A DNA stretch of 64,000 bases from Blastocystis sp. Blastoise (taxonomy: Eukaryota > Sar > Bigyra > Opalinata > Blastocystidae): positions 806,001 to 870,000 of the forward strand of contig JBBPEB010000002.1 of assembly GCA_039096225.1 (NCBI GenBank). The letters run 5' to 3'. This document shows positions 33,324 through 45,072 of this stretch, in pieces. The position numbers and the translations under genes are program-made. Numbering within the stretch: the first letter of the stretch is position 1; each line of letters starts with the position of its first letter. Under the pieces are notes generated by a model. It was not told the DNA's origin and did no database searches. It worked only from the letters and a program-made list of their open reading frames with translations.

Positions 33324-34163
33324 TATTTATATATACACAAGGAAGTTCATCAAGCATACAATCTAATACTTCAACTAATTCCTATATATATAGATACATA
33401 ATAAACATAATAAATAATAATAAACATAATAATAATAAATAATAATAATAATAAACATAATAATATATAAATACGGTCATCCAATCGGATGCATAAGTGT
33501 CAATCCATTCGGTATAATTATGTTTACCACAACCCTCATAAGCATGAACCATAAAATACGCAACAAACCAATAACTATATATGTATATATCTAATTAAAT
33601 TATATAAATGAATATGGACAATTTATATTTACTATTTGAATAATACAAACACATATATAATTCTAACAAAAACATTTATAAAAAAAAATAACATTCAAAA
33701 TAAATACAGTTTTCCACAAGGATTAATAGCAGATACGATATCACATAGAGGTCTAGAGGTATAGGCTTCTGTTAATAGATTTGTGTAGTCCACAGTTGCT
33801 TTTAGAGGAACGATATTATCTAATGTTACCCCACGATCAGCAGCTCGTTTCTCATGAATTCCTCGCTCATAAATAGCTGTTTTCGCCCAATCATCAAATT
33901 TAATAGCCATTTCTTCGTTACCCATATCTCTATAGATCTGAGCAGCTTTACGATATGCTTTTTCGTAAATACTAATCAAACTTAAACGACATTAGAGAAA
34001 CAAAATACGTTAAATAAAAGTAATCTTGATGTAAATATTCTAAGAATGCTCCGTCAGGAAGGTCACCATCAGCTAAACCGACAACGTAAGGACAATATAA
34101 AGAAGCATAGGCATCTTCAGTCGTATTCTCCCAGAATATTTCAGATGTTTTCTTACTCATCAT
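31094..34163 (-). CDS. Bifunctional TenA - ThiD thiamine enzyme
   Basis: Two ATGs at 34163 and 34160; stop TAA 31094-31096. About a dozen exons. The N-terminal third is a TenA/thiaminase II domain: FLEYLHQDYFYL, then AINPCGKLYWFVAYFM with the expected Cys, TEWIDTYAS and YEFFNQ. A middle region of about 130 residues (including SGPSIPDIFAGIESGSEFLL) matches nothing I know. The C-terminal third is hydroxymethylpyrimidine(-phosphate) kinase, ThiD: VAGSDSGGGAGIQADLK, VVVDPVMIAT, GDSLL, LITPNKPEAEFLLG, and HGTGCTLASSISAYFALG with the ATP-site GTGC. Together these would salvage and phosphorylate the thiamine pyrimidine. Yeast Thi20 fuses the same domains in the opposite order. Introns include a 28-nt one (33981-34008). 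Start choice between the two ATGs is not decidable. Confidence 0.85.
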
Positions 34164-34318
34164 CTACAAAACAATATATATAAGACACAAAAATGAGTTG
34201 TCATGAATTAAATGACACACAGATATAGAAAAATCTAAAAAAGTGCTGAAATTGAACTTGATTGCTCTGAATTTAATAAAATGTCTTTTTATTAAATGTC
34301 TTTTTGGTCTTCCTCATA
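34164..34318. promoter_or_regulatory. Short divergent promoter region
   Basis: Only 155 bp separates the start codons of the TenA-ThiD gene (-) and mitochondrial PheRS (+), so both promoters must lie here. No TATA box can be singled out because the sequence is AT-rich throughout. Confidence 0.5.
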
Positions 34319-36166
34319 ATGTTTTTAATCAAATCTACGTCAAGAAATATACTAAACATAAAGTCTTCTATTTTAAAATGTTCTTCAATTCGTTGTTTTT
34401 CAGTTTTTGATGGTATGAAAGTTGTTTTATAAACGAATTAATTATTTAGGAATTCAGAAGGATGAATGGTTCAATATAACTCCTTCTATAGAATCAAAGA
34501 TTGGATTGAATTATTATATGCAACCTTCTCATCCTTTGAATATCATAAAGAAATCCATTGAAAGTTACTTTAAAGGATTAAGTGATACTCAATTTCAATG
34601 CATTGATGGTTTGAAACCAATTGTGTCTACATATCAAGCTTTTGATTCCTTGTTAATTCCCAAAGATCATGTTTCTCGTAGTTCTAATGATACGTTTTAT
34701 ATCAATAAAGATACTATATTAAGACCTCATACTAGGTATATATTCTTATTCTTTCTAGTAATAAATATGAATATGAATATAGTGCTCATCAAGTTGAGTT
34801 TTTAAGTAAAGGATATGATGCATTCACTGTCACAGGGGATGTATATCGTAGAGACACTATCGACAGTCGTCATTACCCTGTTTTCACTCAAATGGAAGCT
34901 GTCAAGTTGTTACCTGTATATAATTTTTTTTTGTTTTTTTTTTGTTTTTGTTTTTGTTTTTTTTTTAATTTTATTTTTGTTTTTTTTTTATAATGTTTAT
35001 AAATATATGTTTTATAGGGTATAAATGATAGTAATGTAGTTATTAATGATTTAAAGAAGACAGTCGAAGGAATGGTTCAATGTTTATTCAAAGGAGTGGA
35101 AATGAGATGGGTTGAAGGATATTTTCCATTTACTTGTAATTCTTTAGAATTAGAAATTAATTTTGATCATAATTGGGTTGAGGTATATATATATATATAT
35201 ATTTTTTTTATCATATTATTAGTAAACAGTTTTCAATATATAATTATTATTATTATTCTTTTAAGTATTACTATATAATATATTATATATATATATGTTA
35301 TTATTACTATAGGTATTAGGTTGTGGTCAAATTCAAGATCAAGTACTTAAGAATGGACATGTCAATGTATATATATATATATAGTTTATTTTAATATATG
35401 AATATAATAATAATATATATAAAGGATAAGAAAGGATGGGCTTTAGGTTTTGGTTTAGATCGTTTAGCAATGATTCTGTTTTCTATTCCAGATATTCGAT
35501 TATTATGGAGTCAAGATCCTAGATTCCTCTCTCAATTTAAAGGTTTATATATATATATAATTATAATATATAGTGTATAATACTAATAAGTCATATATAT
35601 ATATAGGATACGATGAAGGTATTAATGTAAATGTTGTTAATAAACATATACCTCATTTTATTCCTTTCTCTAAATATCCATCATGCTATAAAGATATGTC
35701 ATTCTTCTTACCTCAAGGAATGAAACGTATATATATGAATAATTATTAAATAAATATATAATAAATAATATAAATATAATAAATAATATAAATATAATAA
35801 ACAAAATATATCTTGAAACTCAACTAAAACTATATATTTCATTCAATTCCTATACCTATAGAAGATAGTTTTTCTGAGAATACTTTCTGTGAGATAATAA
35901 GAGAACATACGAATGATATGGTTGAGAAAATAGAATTAATTGACAGTTTCCATAATCCTAAGAAAGATAAGACTTCTTTATGCTATCGAATCACTTATAG
36001 ATCTCTTGATAGAAACCTCACAAATGAAGTATAATCTCTCTATTCTTCTTCTTATATTATTCAATTATTTACATATTCTATTTATTATATATCTATAGGA
36101 AATCAATGTCCTACAAGATCAAGTACGTAAAGAAGTATCCTCTATAATGAAAGTGAATCTACGATA
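34319..36166 (+). CDS. FARS2: Mitochondrial phenylalanyl-tRNA synthetase
   Basis: Start ATG 34319 gives a basic presequence ([20 protein letters not shown]) that includes the first 37-nt intron boundary; stop TAA 36164-36166. About nine exons. Class II catalytic core words: [34 protein letters not shown], the motif 2 region [35 protein letters not shown], and motif 3 [20 protein letters not shown]. The C-terminal anticodon-binding domain (FDX-ACB) reads [19 protein letters not shown] and ends with [20 protein letters not shown]. This is the monomeric organellar type, charging tRNA-Phe in mitochondria. One intron (34736-34758) is just 23 nt. Confidence 0.93.
34736..34758 (+). other. 23-nt GT-AG intron
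   Basis: The sequence GTATATATTCTTATTCTTTC followed by TAG, 23 nt in all, interrupts the PheRS frame between RPHT and SNKYEYE. Removing it restores the frame and family match. Without removal the frame hits a stop shortly after, near 34803. Confidence 0.8.
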
Positions 36167-36425
36167 AATATATATATATATATATGAATAAAAAAAATGT
36201 GATATTTATCATTCTATTTTCGAATAATGTTGTATTTAAAAAACGTTTTATTAATATTAATAAAACAACAAATAACAAAACAATTCATTTAAATAATAAT
36301 ACATCCACTTTAATATACACATATCACATTAAAAAAAAAGAATAAAAAAAAATAGAAAGAATAATTAAAATGTAATAAATAATTCTTTAAAACCAAGATT
36401 AAAAAGAAAAGCAATTTTAAAAACT

Positions 36426-37646
36426 TTATTCAAGCTCAGTGATTTGTTCTCTTAATTCATAAATTTCCATATCCTTATTATCAATAGTAGCTTTTAATTG
36501 TTGATATTTCATTTGATAAGTTGCTTGGTTCATGTCAATAATACAAGACATTTGTTGAATCTTATTTCTAATTTCTTCCTTCATATCTTCTAATTCCTTT
36601 TGAGCATTTTGAGCACACCATGTCTTTTCATCCATTTGGAAATTAAGATCCTTGACTTGTTGTCTTAATGTCTTTACATTACCTTCTTCCTTCTTAATAA
36701 CATTAAGTAAACGAGTCATCTTTTCTTCATCATTAGAAGTTTTAATTAAACTTTCGAAATCATCAATACGTTGTTGATATAAAGTTTGTAATTCAGAAGA
36801 TTTAGAATCATCATCATTCTTCCATTTAACAGATTCATCTAATTGAGTTAACAAATCACTAATCTTAGCATCCTTCTTAGTAATCTCATTAGCATTTTCA
36901 GCTAATTTAGCATCAAGAGTATCTTTCTCATTCTTCAAATCACTTAATTGTTTAGCTTGATCAGCAAAAGTCTTTTGAAGTTCTTCATATTGAGTCTTAG
37001 TACGTTCTAATTCCTTATTCTTAGCAGTTAAACGACTTAATTCTTCATTAAGTCCTTCAATTTCTTTCTTTAATTGACCAATAGAAAGATTCTTATCATT
37101 GACATCACAAATAGCTTCATTAAGACGAGATCTTTGTTGTTCATCACGATCCTTAAACATTTGTAATTGACTACGTAAATTATCAGCTTCAATCTTATAA
37201 TCATCAATAGTAATAGGATTAAAACTAGCAATAGCAGGTAAAGCACTATCTTGATTATTCTTAAGATCTAATTGTTCACGTAAACGATCAATTTCACTTT
37301 GCATTCTAGTTTGAGTAGCATTGGATTTAGCAAGAATAGGAGCAACAGCAGCATTAACAGCTTCATCAATCTTTTGAGTATCATTAGCCATTTCTTCCAT
37401 TTGTTCTCTTAAAGCAAGCATATCTTCTTTATAACTATCTTCCTTCTTCTTAAATTCATCTTTTAATGCAGCAACAGTATTATTAAGAGTATCAGCATCC
37501 TCCTTCTTAGTTCTTTCTAATTCAGCATCTTTAGAAGCAATAACATCTAATAATCTAGCAATTTCAGCATCAGTAGAAGCCTTAAGTTCATCATATTTCT
37601 TATTAGGTTCGTCTATTTTATCCTTCTTTTCTAATGATTCAAGCAT
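36426..37646 (-). CDS. Intronless coiled-coil protein
   Basis: Single exon of 406 codons from ATG 37646 (MLESLEKKDK) to TAA 36426-36428. A TTG lies six codons upstream but ATG is preferred. Almost the whole protein is charged heptad-like sequence, for example LKDEFKKKEDSYKEDMLALR and LNEELSRLTAKNKELERTK, broken once near residue 145 by SALPAIASFNPITIDD. It ends in YELREQITELE. I do not recognise a family; tropomyosin-like or structural coiled-coil proteins look similar. It is the longest uninterrupted frame besides the low-complexity genes and has the highest GC in its neighbourhood, which suggests strong expression. It diverges from the mL64-like gene. Confidence 0.8.
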   Translation of the reverse strand: MLESLEKKDKIDEPNKKYDELKASTDAEIARLLDVIASKDAELERTKKEDADTLNNTVAALKDEFKKKEDSYKEDMLALREQMEEMANDTQKIDEAVNAAVAPILAKSNATQTRMQSEIDRLREQLDLKNNQDSALPAIASFNPITIDDYKIEADNLRSQLQMFKDRDEQQRSRLNEAICDVNDKNLSIGQLKKEIEGLNEELSRLTAKNKELERTKTQYEELQKTFADQAKQLSDLKNEKDTLDAKLAENANEITKKDAKISDLLTQLDESVKWKNDDDSKSSELQTLYQQRIDDFESLIKTSNDEEKMTRLLNVIKKEEGNVKTLRQQVKDLNFQMDEKTWCAQNAQKELEDMKEEIRNKIQQMSCIIDMNQATYQMKYQQLKATIDNKDMEIYELREQITELE

Positions 37647-38155
37647 ATTGTCAATAGATAGCAATGAAATTTATAGTATTTTATGAAAAAAATATATAGA
37701 AATATTTGAATAACAAAAAAAAACTTAAAAATTCAACAATCTGTATTCACTTCATTTTTCTGGTACAGTTTTTTTTAAATATAACTGAAACATTATAAAA
37801 TCATATTTACCTGATGTTTTCTACAATACATTCATGTAATTATCAATTTAAGGCATAAAAAAGTAAACTATCAATTATTTTTTTTAATATTTAAATATTA
37901 ATTAATTTCACATCATGATATATATAGAATATTTCTAATATATATATATAAACTGAATGTTTTCATTTTTCAAATTAACAACTCTAAAGAAAACAGTTAG
38001 TGTGTAGAAACCAAGTTAATACCTGGCATACTCCAATAACAACGGGAAATTTGTTGAAACAGCCACAAGTATTACATATATTCACGGATATATTTCTTTT
38101 TGTTCTTTTTGTTGGCTTAAGTGACAACATTACTTTTTATTTGTCTTCATTCAAT
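37647..38155. promoter_or_regulatory. Divergent promoter region
   Basis: About 510 bp between the start codons of the coiled-coil gene (-) and the mL64-like gene (+). An open frame runs into the mL64-like start from upstream, but family similarity begins at ATG 38156. No specific element recognised. Confidence 0.4.
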
Positions 38156-38811
38156 ATGAGTAAATATTATAAGGTTGAACTCTTAGCTGAAGCCATGAAG
38201 CCTAAACTTGTGAATGGTTCTTGGAGAAAGCCTGCTTTATCAGGAAGACAACGTGCTAGAATTCGACAAGAAGCTTTAAGAAATGGTACTATAGGTGGAA
38301 AACCAATGCAATGGAACCCTGAATGGGATAATTCTCAACGTTCTTGGATTCAACCTATTCCTAAAGGTACTGCTCAAGAAAGAAGTCTTCTAGAAAGGTA
38401 AACATTATATTTGAATAATACTATTTTGCAATTTCTTTTCAATCATTTTTTTTATGCCTATCATAATGCTATAATCTCTTTTTATATACTTATATACTAT
38501 GTAGAGTTCAGAATATTGATAATAACATGAAGAATATGCCCAAATATATTGAAGAAGCAAGAAAAGTATAGGATTCTTCATCATTATATATTTGTCATTT
38601 TTATATATTATTAATAATATTTTTCTATTTTTTTATTATTTTACTATTTAAATAGGAAGCATCGAAAGATCGTCAACAATTTGCATTTGGTGTAGTACCT
38701 ATAAAAGGTCTTCAAAGCAAAAGAAAATGTTATGTTGCTCCTAAAGTCAAAGTTGAAGAAAAAACACAAAAGCAACAACCCACAAAGCAAAAAAAACAAA
38801 AAATTGAATAA
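38156..38811 (+). CDS. Probable mitochondrial ribosomal protein mL64 (CRIF1-like)
   Basis: Three exons, with the first ending at 38397 and the stop TAA at 38809-38811, giving about 155 residues. It is basic, beginning MSKYYKVELL and containing WRKPALSGRQRARIRQEAL. The second exon has a pattern R-x3-I-x3-M-x2-MP-x2-I-x3-R (NMKNMPKYIEEARK), which is the signature I associate with the CR6-interacting/GADD45GIP1 family, mL64, part of the mitochondrial large subunit. The tail is Lys/Gln-rich. Plant mitoribosome work uses a merged name mL59/mL64 for this position. No clear presequence is visible. Assignment rests on that motif and on the adjacent mL43 gene. Confidence 0.65.
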
Positions 38812-39109
38812 ATCAAAATGATATTATATATTTTTTATATTCCTTTTATTGTTATGTTTCATATTTGTGATTTTTTCATATTACTGGTTCATTAACATAT
38901 TTTTAATATCCATAAATCTACTATGTTAAAAAGAAACACCTGAAAAAACTGTTTAAAAACAAGAAAAGCTCTAAAAAAACTTGTATGAACTATTGATATG
39001 TTATTTGAACAATATAACTACTATTTTATATTATAAAAAACAAACATGAATAACAAAATAAGCTAATAGTTATTTATATATACACCAATAAAAAATTAAT
39101 AATAATCAT

Positions 39110-39655
39110 TTAAAACTTAGTAACACGAGTTAATTGAATATCATCAGATTTCATGCCTTCGTAATACATTCCTTGAATTGATTCCGTTTGTGTCATTTTC
39201 TCCATCTTCAGTTTTGTCACTTTATGACCATCAGTGTTTCGTAACGCTTGTATCTATATAATTAAAATAATGCTTAATATTTTAGTACAACACTAATATA
39301 TATTTATATATCAAAATATTACTAATGAACAAAAAGATGAATAGACATACTTGATCTAAAATATCTTGTTGTCTATAATTCTTTAGAGATATCTGTCTTT
39401 TTATTCCACTAACTACAAATAAGAATCATAAAATATACAATAGTATTTTTTAATATATATATAAATACTGTATTCCCCTACAAGTAAAGGATGTCTATTT
39501 GACTTCTCAACAACTTCAATACTCAACTGTGGATTATTTTGGGCAAATTTAATCAAATCACTTGCAATAAAGTTTCTTAATTCACTACTACTACCTCCAT
39601 TAGGACAGTAACGAATAGTTAATTTCTTCAAAAACCATACTCCTCGTGAAGCCAT
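39110..39655 (-). CDS. MRPL43: Mitochondrial ribosomal protein mL43
   Basis: Start ATG 39655; stop TAA 39110-39112 after TRVTKF. Three exons encode about 125 residues. The L51/S25/CI-B8 thioredoxin-like domain is clear: GVWFLKKLTIRYCPNGGSSS, then RNFIASDLIKFAQNNPQL and HPLLVGEY, with the second exon giving ISGIKRQISLKNYRQQDI. This protein sits in the mitochondrial large subunit. The gene is convergent with the mL64-like gene, only about 300 bp apart. Confidence 0.9.
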
Positions 39656-40615
39656 ATTTATGACTATATAAATAAAGAAAATAATATATCAAGAATATAA
39701 ATTTACATTTATTTAAGAAAATATATTAAAAATAAAAATTACAGTGAACTTTTTAAAATTCGTTGAAAAAAAGAATTGTGACAATTAACCATGATTATCA
39801 CAAAATAATCTGAGACTATCTTTTTATTTCCATTATTTATCGAGAATAAAGCCCATTGACTTGGTATTTCTCCATAACTCAATATTGTATTGGTTATCAA
39901 GAAAAAAGTGTTTTTTTCACTAAGAAACAACCATATTTTCATTATTTTTTGCAAAATTATTTTTATTTATTATTTCTTCAAATATTGAGCGAGAGCTATC
40001 TTCATCATAATAACGAAATAGCCACAGCTAGAATTGGCTTCTAACAGTAGCAAATAAATAAAAATTCAGCTTTTAAAAGGTAGATTATTGTATCTCACAA
40101 TAATAATAGAAACCAATCATGGCAAAAATAATACTCCCATAACTTTGTTTATATATATATATAAAATAAAATTAAATATAAATTATTTCTCTTGTTAATC
40201 AAAATGATATCTAGGTAAAGATTTTTATTTAATTCTATAGATTTTGTGTATCATTATTCACAGTTATATATATTCATCTCGATCTTCATTCGATGAGAAA
40301 TGAGTAATATGAAGCATGGTATTGATAGAATCACATTTTTTCATCCGCAGTTATTCAACATTTGTTTTTCTGATTCAATTACTCTATTAAAATATTATAT
40401 CTTTAAAAAAAAATAAAAGTATTTAATTTATAAATAGAATATTAATGTATTTTTAATAAGAAATGTGTTTTTGAATCAACTACCATATATCAAAAATAGT
40501 AATAATAAAGTATCATAAAGTAAAATTATCTTAAAATATATATATTTTTGATAATACAAATTTTCAATTGAATATTTTGTTATTATATATATTAAAACTC
40601 ATATTTAATTAGATA

Positions 40616-40652
40616 CAAGCGTTTCACGACTGGCTACGCCAGCCTACGCTTG
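40616..40652. other. GC-rich nested palindrome
   Basis: A 37-bp island of about 60% GC in a region near 15-20% GC. Outer arms CAAGCGT (40616-40622) and ACGCTTG (40646-40652) pair, and an inner hairpin CTGGC-TAC-GCCAG (40630-40642) lies between them. It could be the terminal or internal hairpin of a mobile element, or part of a structured RNA. Confidence 0.6.
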
Positions 40653-41016
40653 AGTTTAGATAATTATTATCTCTCAATTGTTATATCTTACATTGAATTT
40701 TAAAAAATGAATATTTATTCTTATGTTTTTGTTATTCATTTCTGTTTTTATTTTTTTTTAGGATTAAAACTATTTCATATTTTATAAAATATTATTTCAA
40801 TTGCTTTTAATTGTTATCTTCTAATCTTAATTTTCAATTTAGTATTTTAAATAATTTAATTCATACATATTGATAATTCTTACTTAACATTCTATATGTT
40901 TTTGAGTATTATTTCCTTTTTTTTTTTAATATTCTTTTTAGCCATTTTTATTATTGATTATATATATTTATTGTTTATCAATGATAATTAATTAACTCTT
41001 GTGTTTTATTTTTGAT

Positions 41017-41131
41017 CTTATTTCTATTTCTATTTCTATTTCTATTTCTATTTCTATTTCTATTTCTATTTCTATTTCTATTTCTATTTCTATTTCTATT
41101 TCTATTTCTATTTCTATTTCTATTTCTATTT
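41017..41131. repeat. (ATTTCT)n hexamer array
   Basis: About 19 perfect tandem copies of a TTTCTA-type hexamer, pyrimidine-rich on this strand, in the gene desert. Confidence 0.9.
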
Positions 41132-42059
41132 AGTTTTTAGTTTTCAATATTAATTCACTTTTCTTTGTTATTTCATTTATAACTTTCTATGTATTTTATC
41201 AATTCATTTAGTTTTATAAATATTTAGTATTTTAAATAATATCAATATGATTATAAAATACTTTTTCTTTTAAAACATATTATTATCACTTATACCCTAC
41301 CTTTAAATATTTATGTTTTATTTGAATTAGTCTATATAATTATTATTGTGAGAAATAGCTTATTCTCTTGTCTAAAAAAACATTATATATTCTTTTTTAT
41401 TCTTTTCATATATTGTTTTGTTTTATTTTTTAAAATATTATAATTTTGATATCTATTTGTTTTTTTATATTTTATCCTTTCCTTTTATATATACTATTAT
41501 ATAAATATTTTAGAAATTTTATTATACAGCTTTTCTCAATTAATAAATGTTTAATTATATAAATAGTAATCATATCTTGATATTATTTGATAAATATTAT
41601 AATTTTTCTTTTATTATACTTATTTTAGTTTGAATTATTAATACAAAAGTACTCTTAATAATTAAAAGATATTTATTACTTTATATAATAAACAAAAAAA
41701 TTAGAGTCTTATTTTAATATTTATCATTAATAGAATCTATTCGTTTTAAGTAAAAGAGAATATTTATAGAGAAATTATCTTTTCATTATTTTAAATTAAT
41801 TAATTCAAATTTAATTCAATTTTTATAGTGTTATCAAAATCATTCTAGAAATAAGAAATAAAAACTAAAATATAAAACAAAAATTACATTTCATTTCATA
41901 ACTAAATAGATTTAAATACTTTGGAAACTTTTATTATTGTACATACAATATAGCTTCTAAAACAAATAAGTTATCATAAAAAAACTCTAAAAGAATGAAC
42001 GTTTTTAAATACATATACTCACTTTTATTTTAACTAATTTTATGCTAATATACACATGT

Positions 42060-42610
42060 ATTGAATTTGTTATTTTAATTTGTAAAAAATAACTTGAATC
42101 TCTTTTGTTTAAAGTCACAATTACAAAGAATGAGTTCTTTTGAAAGACAAAAAACATTCTTTAAACAATAATAATTTTGTATTTAGTGACATAAAAACGT
42201 ATTATACAGTTTTAGAAACAATTAAAATCTTTTTACCCATTTTAACACTCCTATCAAACAGTCAACCATGTTTAATTAAACTAATTTTTAATATTTTATA
42301 TTCTATAATAAGTCTATTTATTATTATTATAAAAAGTGACTTGAATCTCTTGACTTAACTATTGTAATTCTAAAAAAATAATTTTTTGAACAACTTAAAA
42401 TGTTTATTTATTGTAGATTTTAATATGAAACACTCTAAAAACACTCAATATATACTTATTGTAACCATTTTAGAAAAATAGACTCATTTTAACATTTTGG
42501 TCAAACACACAACCACCTTTATTTCAAACAATTCTTTTATTATTATAAACATTAAACACTCTAATATTCATTTTTATAAAAAGTGTATTGAATCTCTTCA
42601 CTTAAGACAG
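42060..42610. repeat. Degenerate repeat around TTGAATCTCTT
   Basis: The word TTGAATCTCTT, preceded by AAAAA-TGAC or a close variant and followed by a TTAA-type word, occurs near 42095, 42343 and 42589, about 245 bp apart. Flanks share words such as ATTTTACCC and TTTTAACA. This looks like an old tandem duplication or a decayed satellite. Confidence 0.5.
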
Positions 42611-42989
42611 TCAAACAGACAATTCAAAATTATTTTACCCTTTAAACTCATTATAAAGTGATAATATTTATAGAATTGCTTTGATATGTGGTTTAGGACA
42701 TATTTAACTACTTTTTTCAAAATTATGAGTCAACATGTGCATATACTCAGTCACTCGTCTAACTTATTTTTGACTAATTTTTTGAGAAATGCAATACATA
42801 TAAGGTCTAGTTTACAAATATATAAAAATTATTTGTCAAATATGAATTTGATTTGTCAACTTTCAGAAAATTTTTAGAAAAATGATTTTTCAATTTTCAG
42901 TTTTTTAACATGTTATACTATTGACTCTACTGAACTCATTTCTTAATTAATTTTAAATGTTAAAATTTATATCGTTAATATATTTTATT

Positions 42990-44120
42990 CTCTATATTTA
43001 TTTGTTAAAATTATAATAAATAATTAAATATTGACTGAGAAATTAATGTTATAAAGTATACCCTTTTTTCAAAAATTAATTTTTTTATGTTTTGCATATA
43101 TAATTTTTTATCTCAAAAGTTATTTTATATTTTGATAATATTTTTATAAATATATAAACTATAGGTTGTCTAGTTTATAAATAAGTTTTATTTATTTTAT
43201 TTAAATTAATATTGATGGAGAAATTGTCAAAATAAACTATAGTATCCAAAATGCTTTCTTCTTTTTAAACGACTTATTTCACTAATTAAAGACAATTAAA
43301 AACAAATTTATTTATTTTAAGCTTATTTATGACATATACAACTCATAAAGACTCATAACTAACTTTTTAAGACAAACATTGTCAGTATCAGTTCAACATG
43401 TTGTCTTAACTTTTTCAAATAAGTCACGTACAGTGTCTATGAGTGGTTCTAAACACATATTAAAACGTTTTAAGAGTTTATTAAGTTAACATTGTCTGGT
43501 GATCTGTTGTCAAAGTCTTTTAAAAACAAAATAAAATTGTAAAATATGTTTATTTTGGTATGTAGTTTTTAAATATAAAGTCAAATGTCAAATAAAATTG
43601 TTAATGATGAAAATATAAACAAAAAACAAATGAAAACTTTTTAAGAAAATTTTTTGAAAGTCATTTTTTATTGAGTTCAACTATTGACTCTTGTCACCTG
43701 AGTTTTCAATTAATTAAAAAAATGAAAAATATGTATCTGCTATGACATGTCTAGTTTCTAAATATGTTTTAACTTTTTTATTTTATTAAGAATTGATTGA
43801 GAAATCACAATAACAAACTATACCCTTTTTAGAAAATTTTCATTTTTATGTTTTTCATATAAATGAATGTTTCTCAGTCAATATTAAATATTTAGATAAA
43901 ATAAAAAATATGTATCTGCAATAGCTTATCTTAATTATAATTATACTTTTATTTTTAAAAAATACCCAAAACTCAAGGAGAAAGACGAATAACAAACTAT
44001 ACTATCAAAACATCAAAATTTCTATTATCAAATATTTTCTTATTAAAACTTTTTAAACAACTAAAAGATATACTTATGACATGTATTGATTCTAAATAAC
44101 TTGAATAAACTCAAATAAGT
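42990..44120. repeat. Degenerate repeat around GAGAAAT-AACAAACTATA
   Basis: A diverged unit recurs near 43035, 43215, 43795 and 43975. Its core is GAGAAAT, about ten bases, AAACTATA, often then CCCTTTTT. Upstream of several copies is a shared TATCTGC-ATGACATGTCTAGTTT-like stretch. Spacing is near 180 bp or multiples of it. It may be an aged satellite. Confidence 0.5.
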
Positions 44121-45072
44121 TTATAAAGAAGGAATGTGTCGGATATCAGTTTGTCTTTTGTTGTTATTTAAAGGAATTATTGTTGTTTCAGAGTAGTTGA
44201 GGTCAGTATCATTGCATATGAAATGTTTTTAGAGTTTATAGTTAGTGATGTGTGTATTGATATGTTGTCAAGTTGTAAATATAAACTAATTCACCCGTCA
44301 AAACTATTTATAAGACTAATCCGTCAATAAAAGTCAATTTTATAAAAATAAATATAGAGTATGTGAGTAGATATAAGAAAAATAAGAAAACAATAAAAAA
44401 TGAAAAACGAAAAATAAGTGTTTTTATAAAAATGAAAAATATTGGATAAAATAAAAATAATCCAATAATTTTGGTTAAAATTTTGTGCGAAAATGGTTTT
44501 TTGCGATTTTTAGCCAGAAATTTAGAATTTTCGAAAAATTTCTTTAACAGTCATTTTCAGAATTGTGTTCCGGTTTTTATGATGTTATTTTTATTTTATA
44601 AAAGTTAATAACAAAGTCAAGAATAGTGAAAGTGTGTGAGACACCGTACGCTACATGAACTAAATTAAGGATATTAATAAAATAATAGGGTCATTCCTAA
44701 TTGACTATTAATATAATATGCCCTATTAAATATTTTATAATAGTAAAAAACACATATTTTTTAAAACTATATGACTTTTATTTTTTATTTAATTTCATAA
44801 AAATATATGTTATTTATATAGTTTTTAATGATATGCTGTGATTTCCTTATATAATTACATTATGAAATTGTATTATAATGCAAAATTAATATAGACAAGA
44901 TATTTATGTAAATTTTACATATTTATTTAAAATGAGAATTTATTACTTATGTTACAGTCCATAAACATATTATTGAAAAAACAAATATATGTAATACTAT
45001 AAATAATAATAACAATACTTGAAACAAAAATAAAATGTATCATTTTGTATAATAATACTTTATAAAAACAAA

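Larger units (their letters stand above)
39656..45072. other. Gene desert with degenerate repeats
   Basis: About 5.4 kb without a supported gene. It holds the GC-rich palindrome (40616-40652), the hexamer array (41017-41131), and two families of degenerate dispersed repeats described separately. Small open frames such as 42140-42358 and 42686-42877 have no motif or splicing support. Confidence 0.6.
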
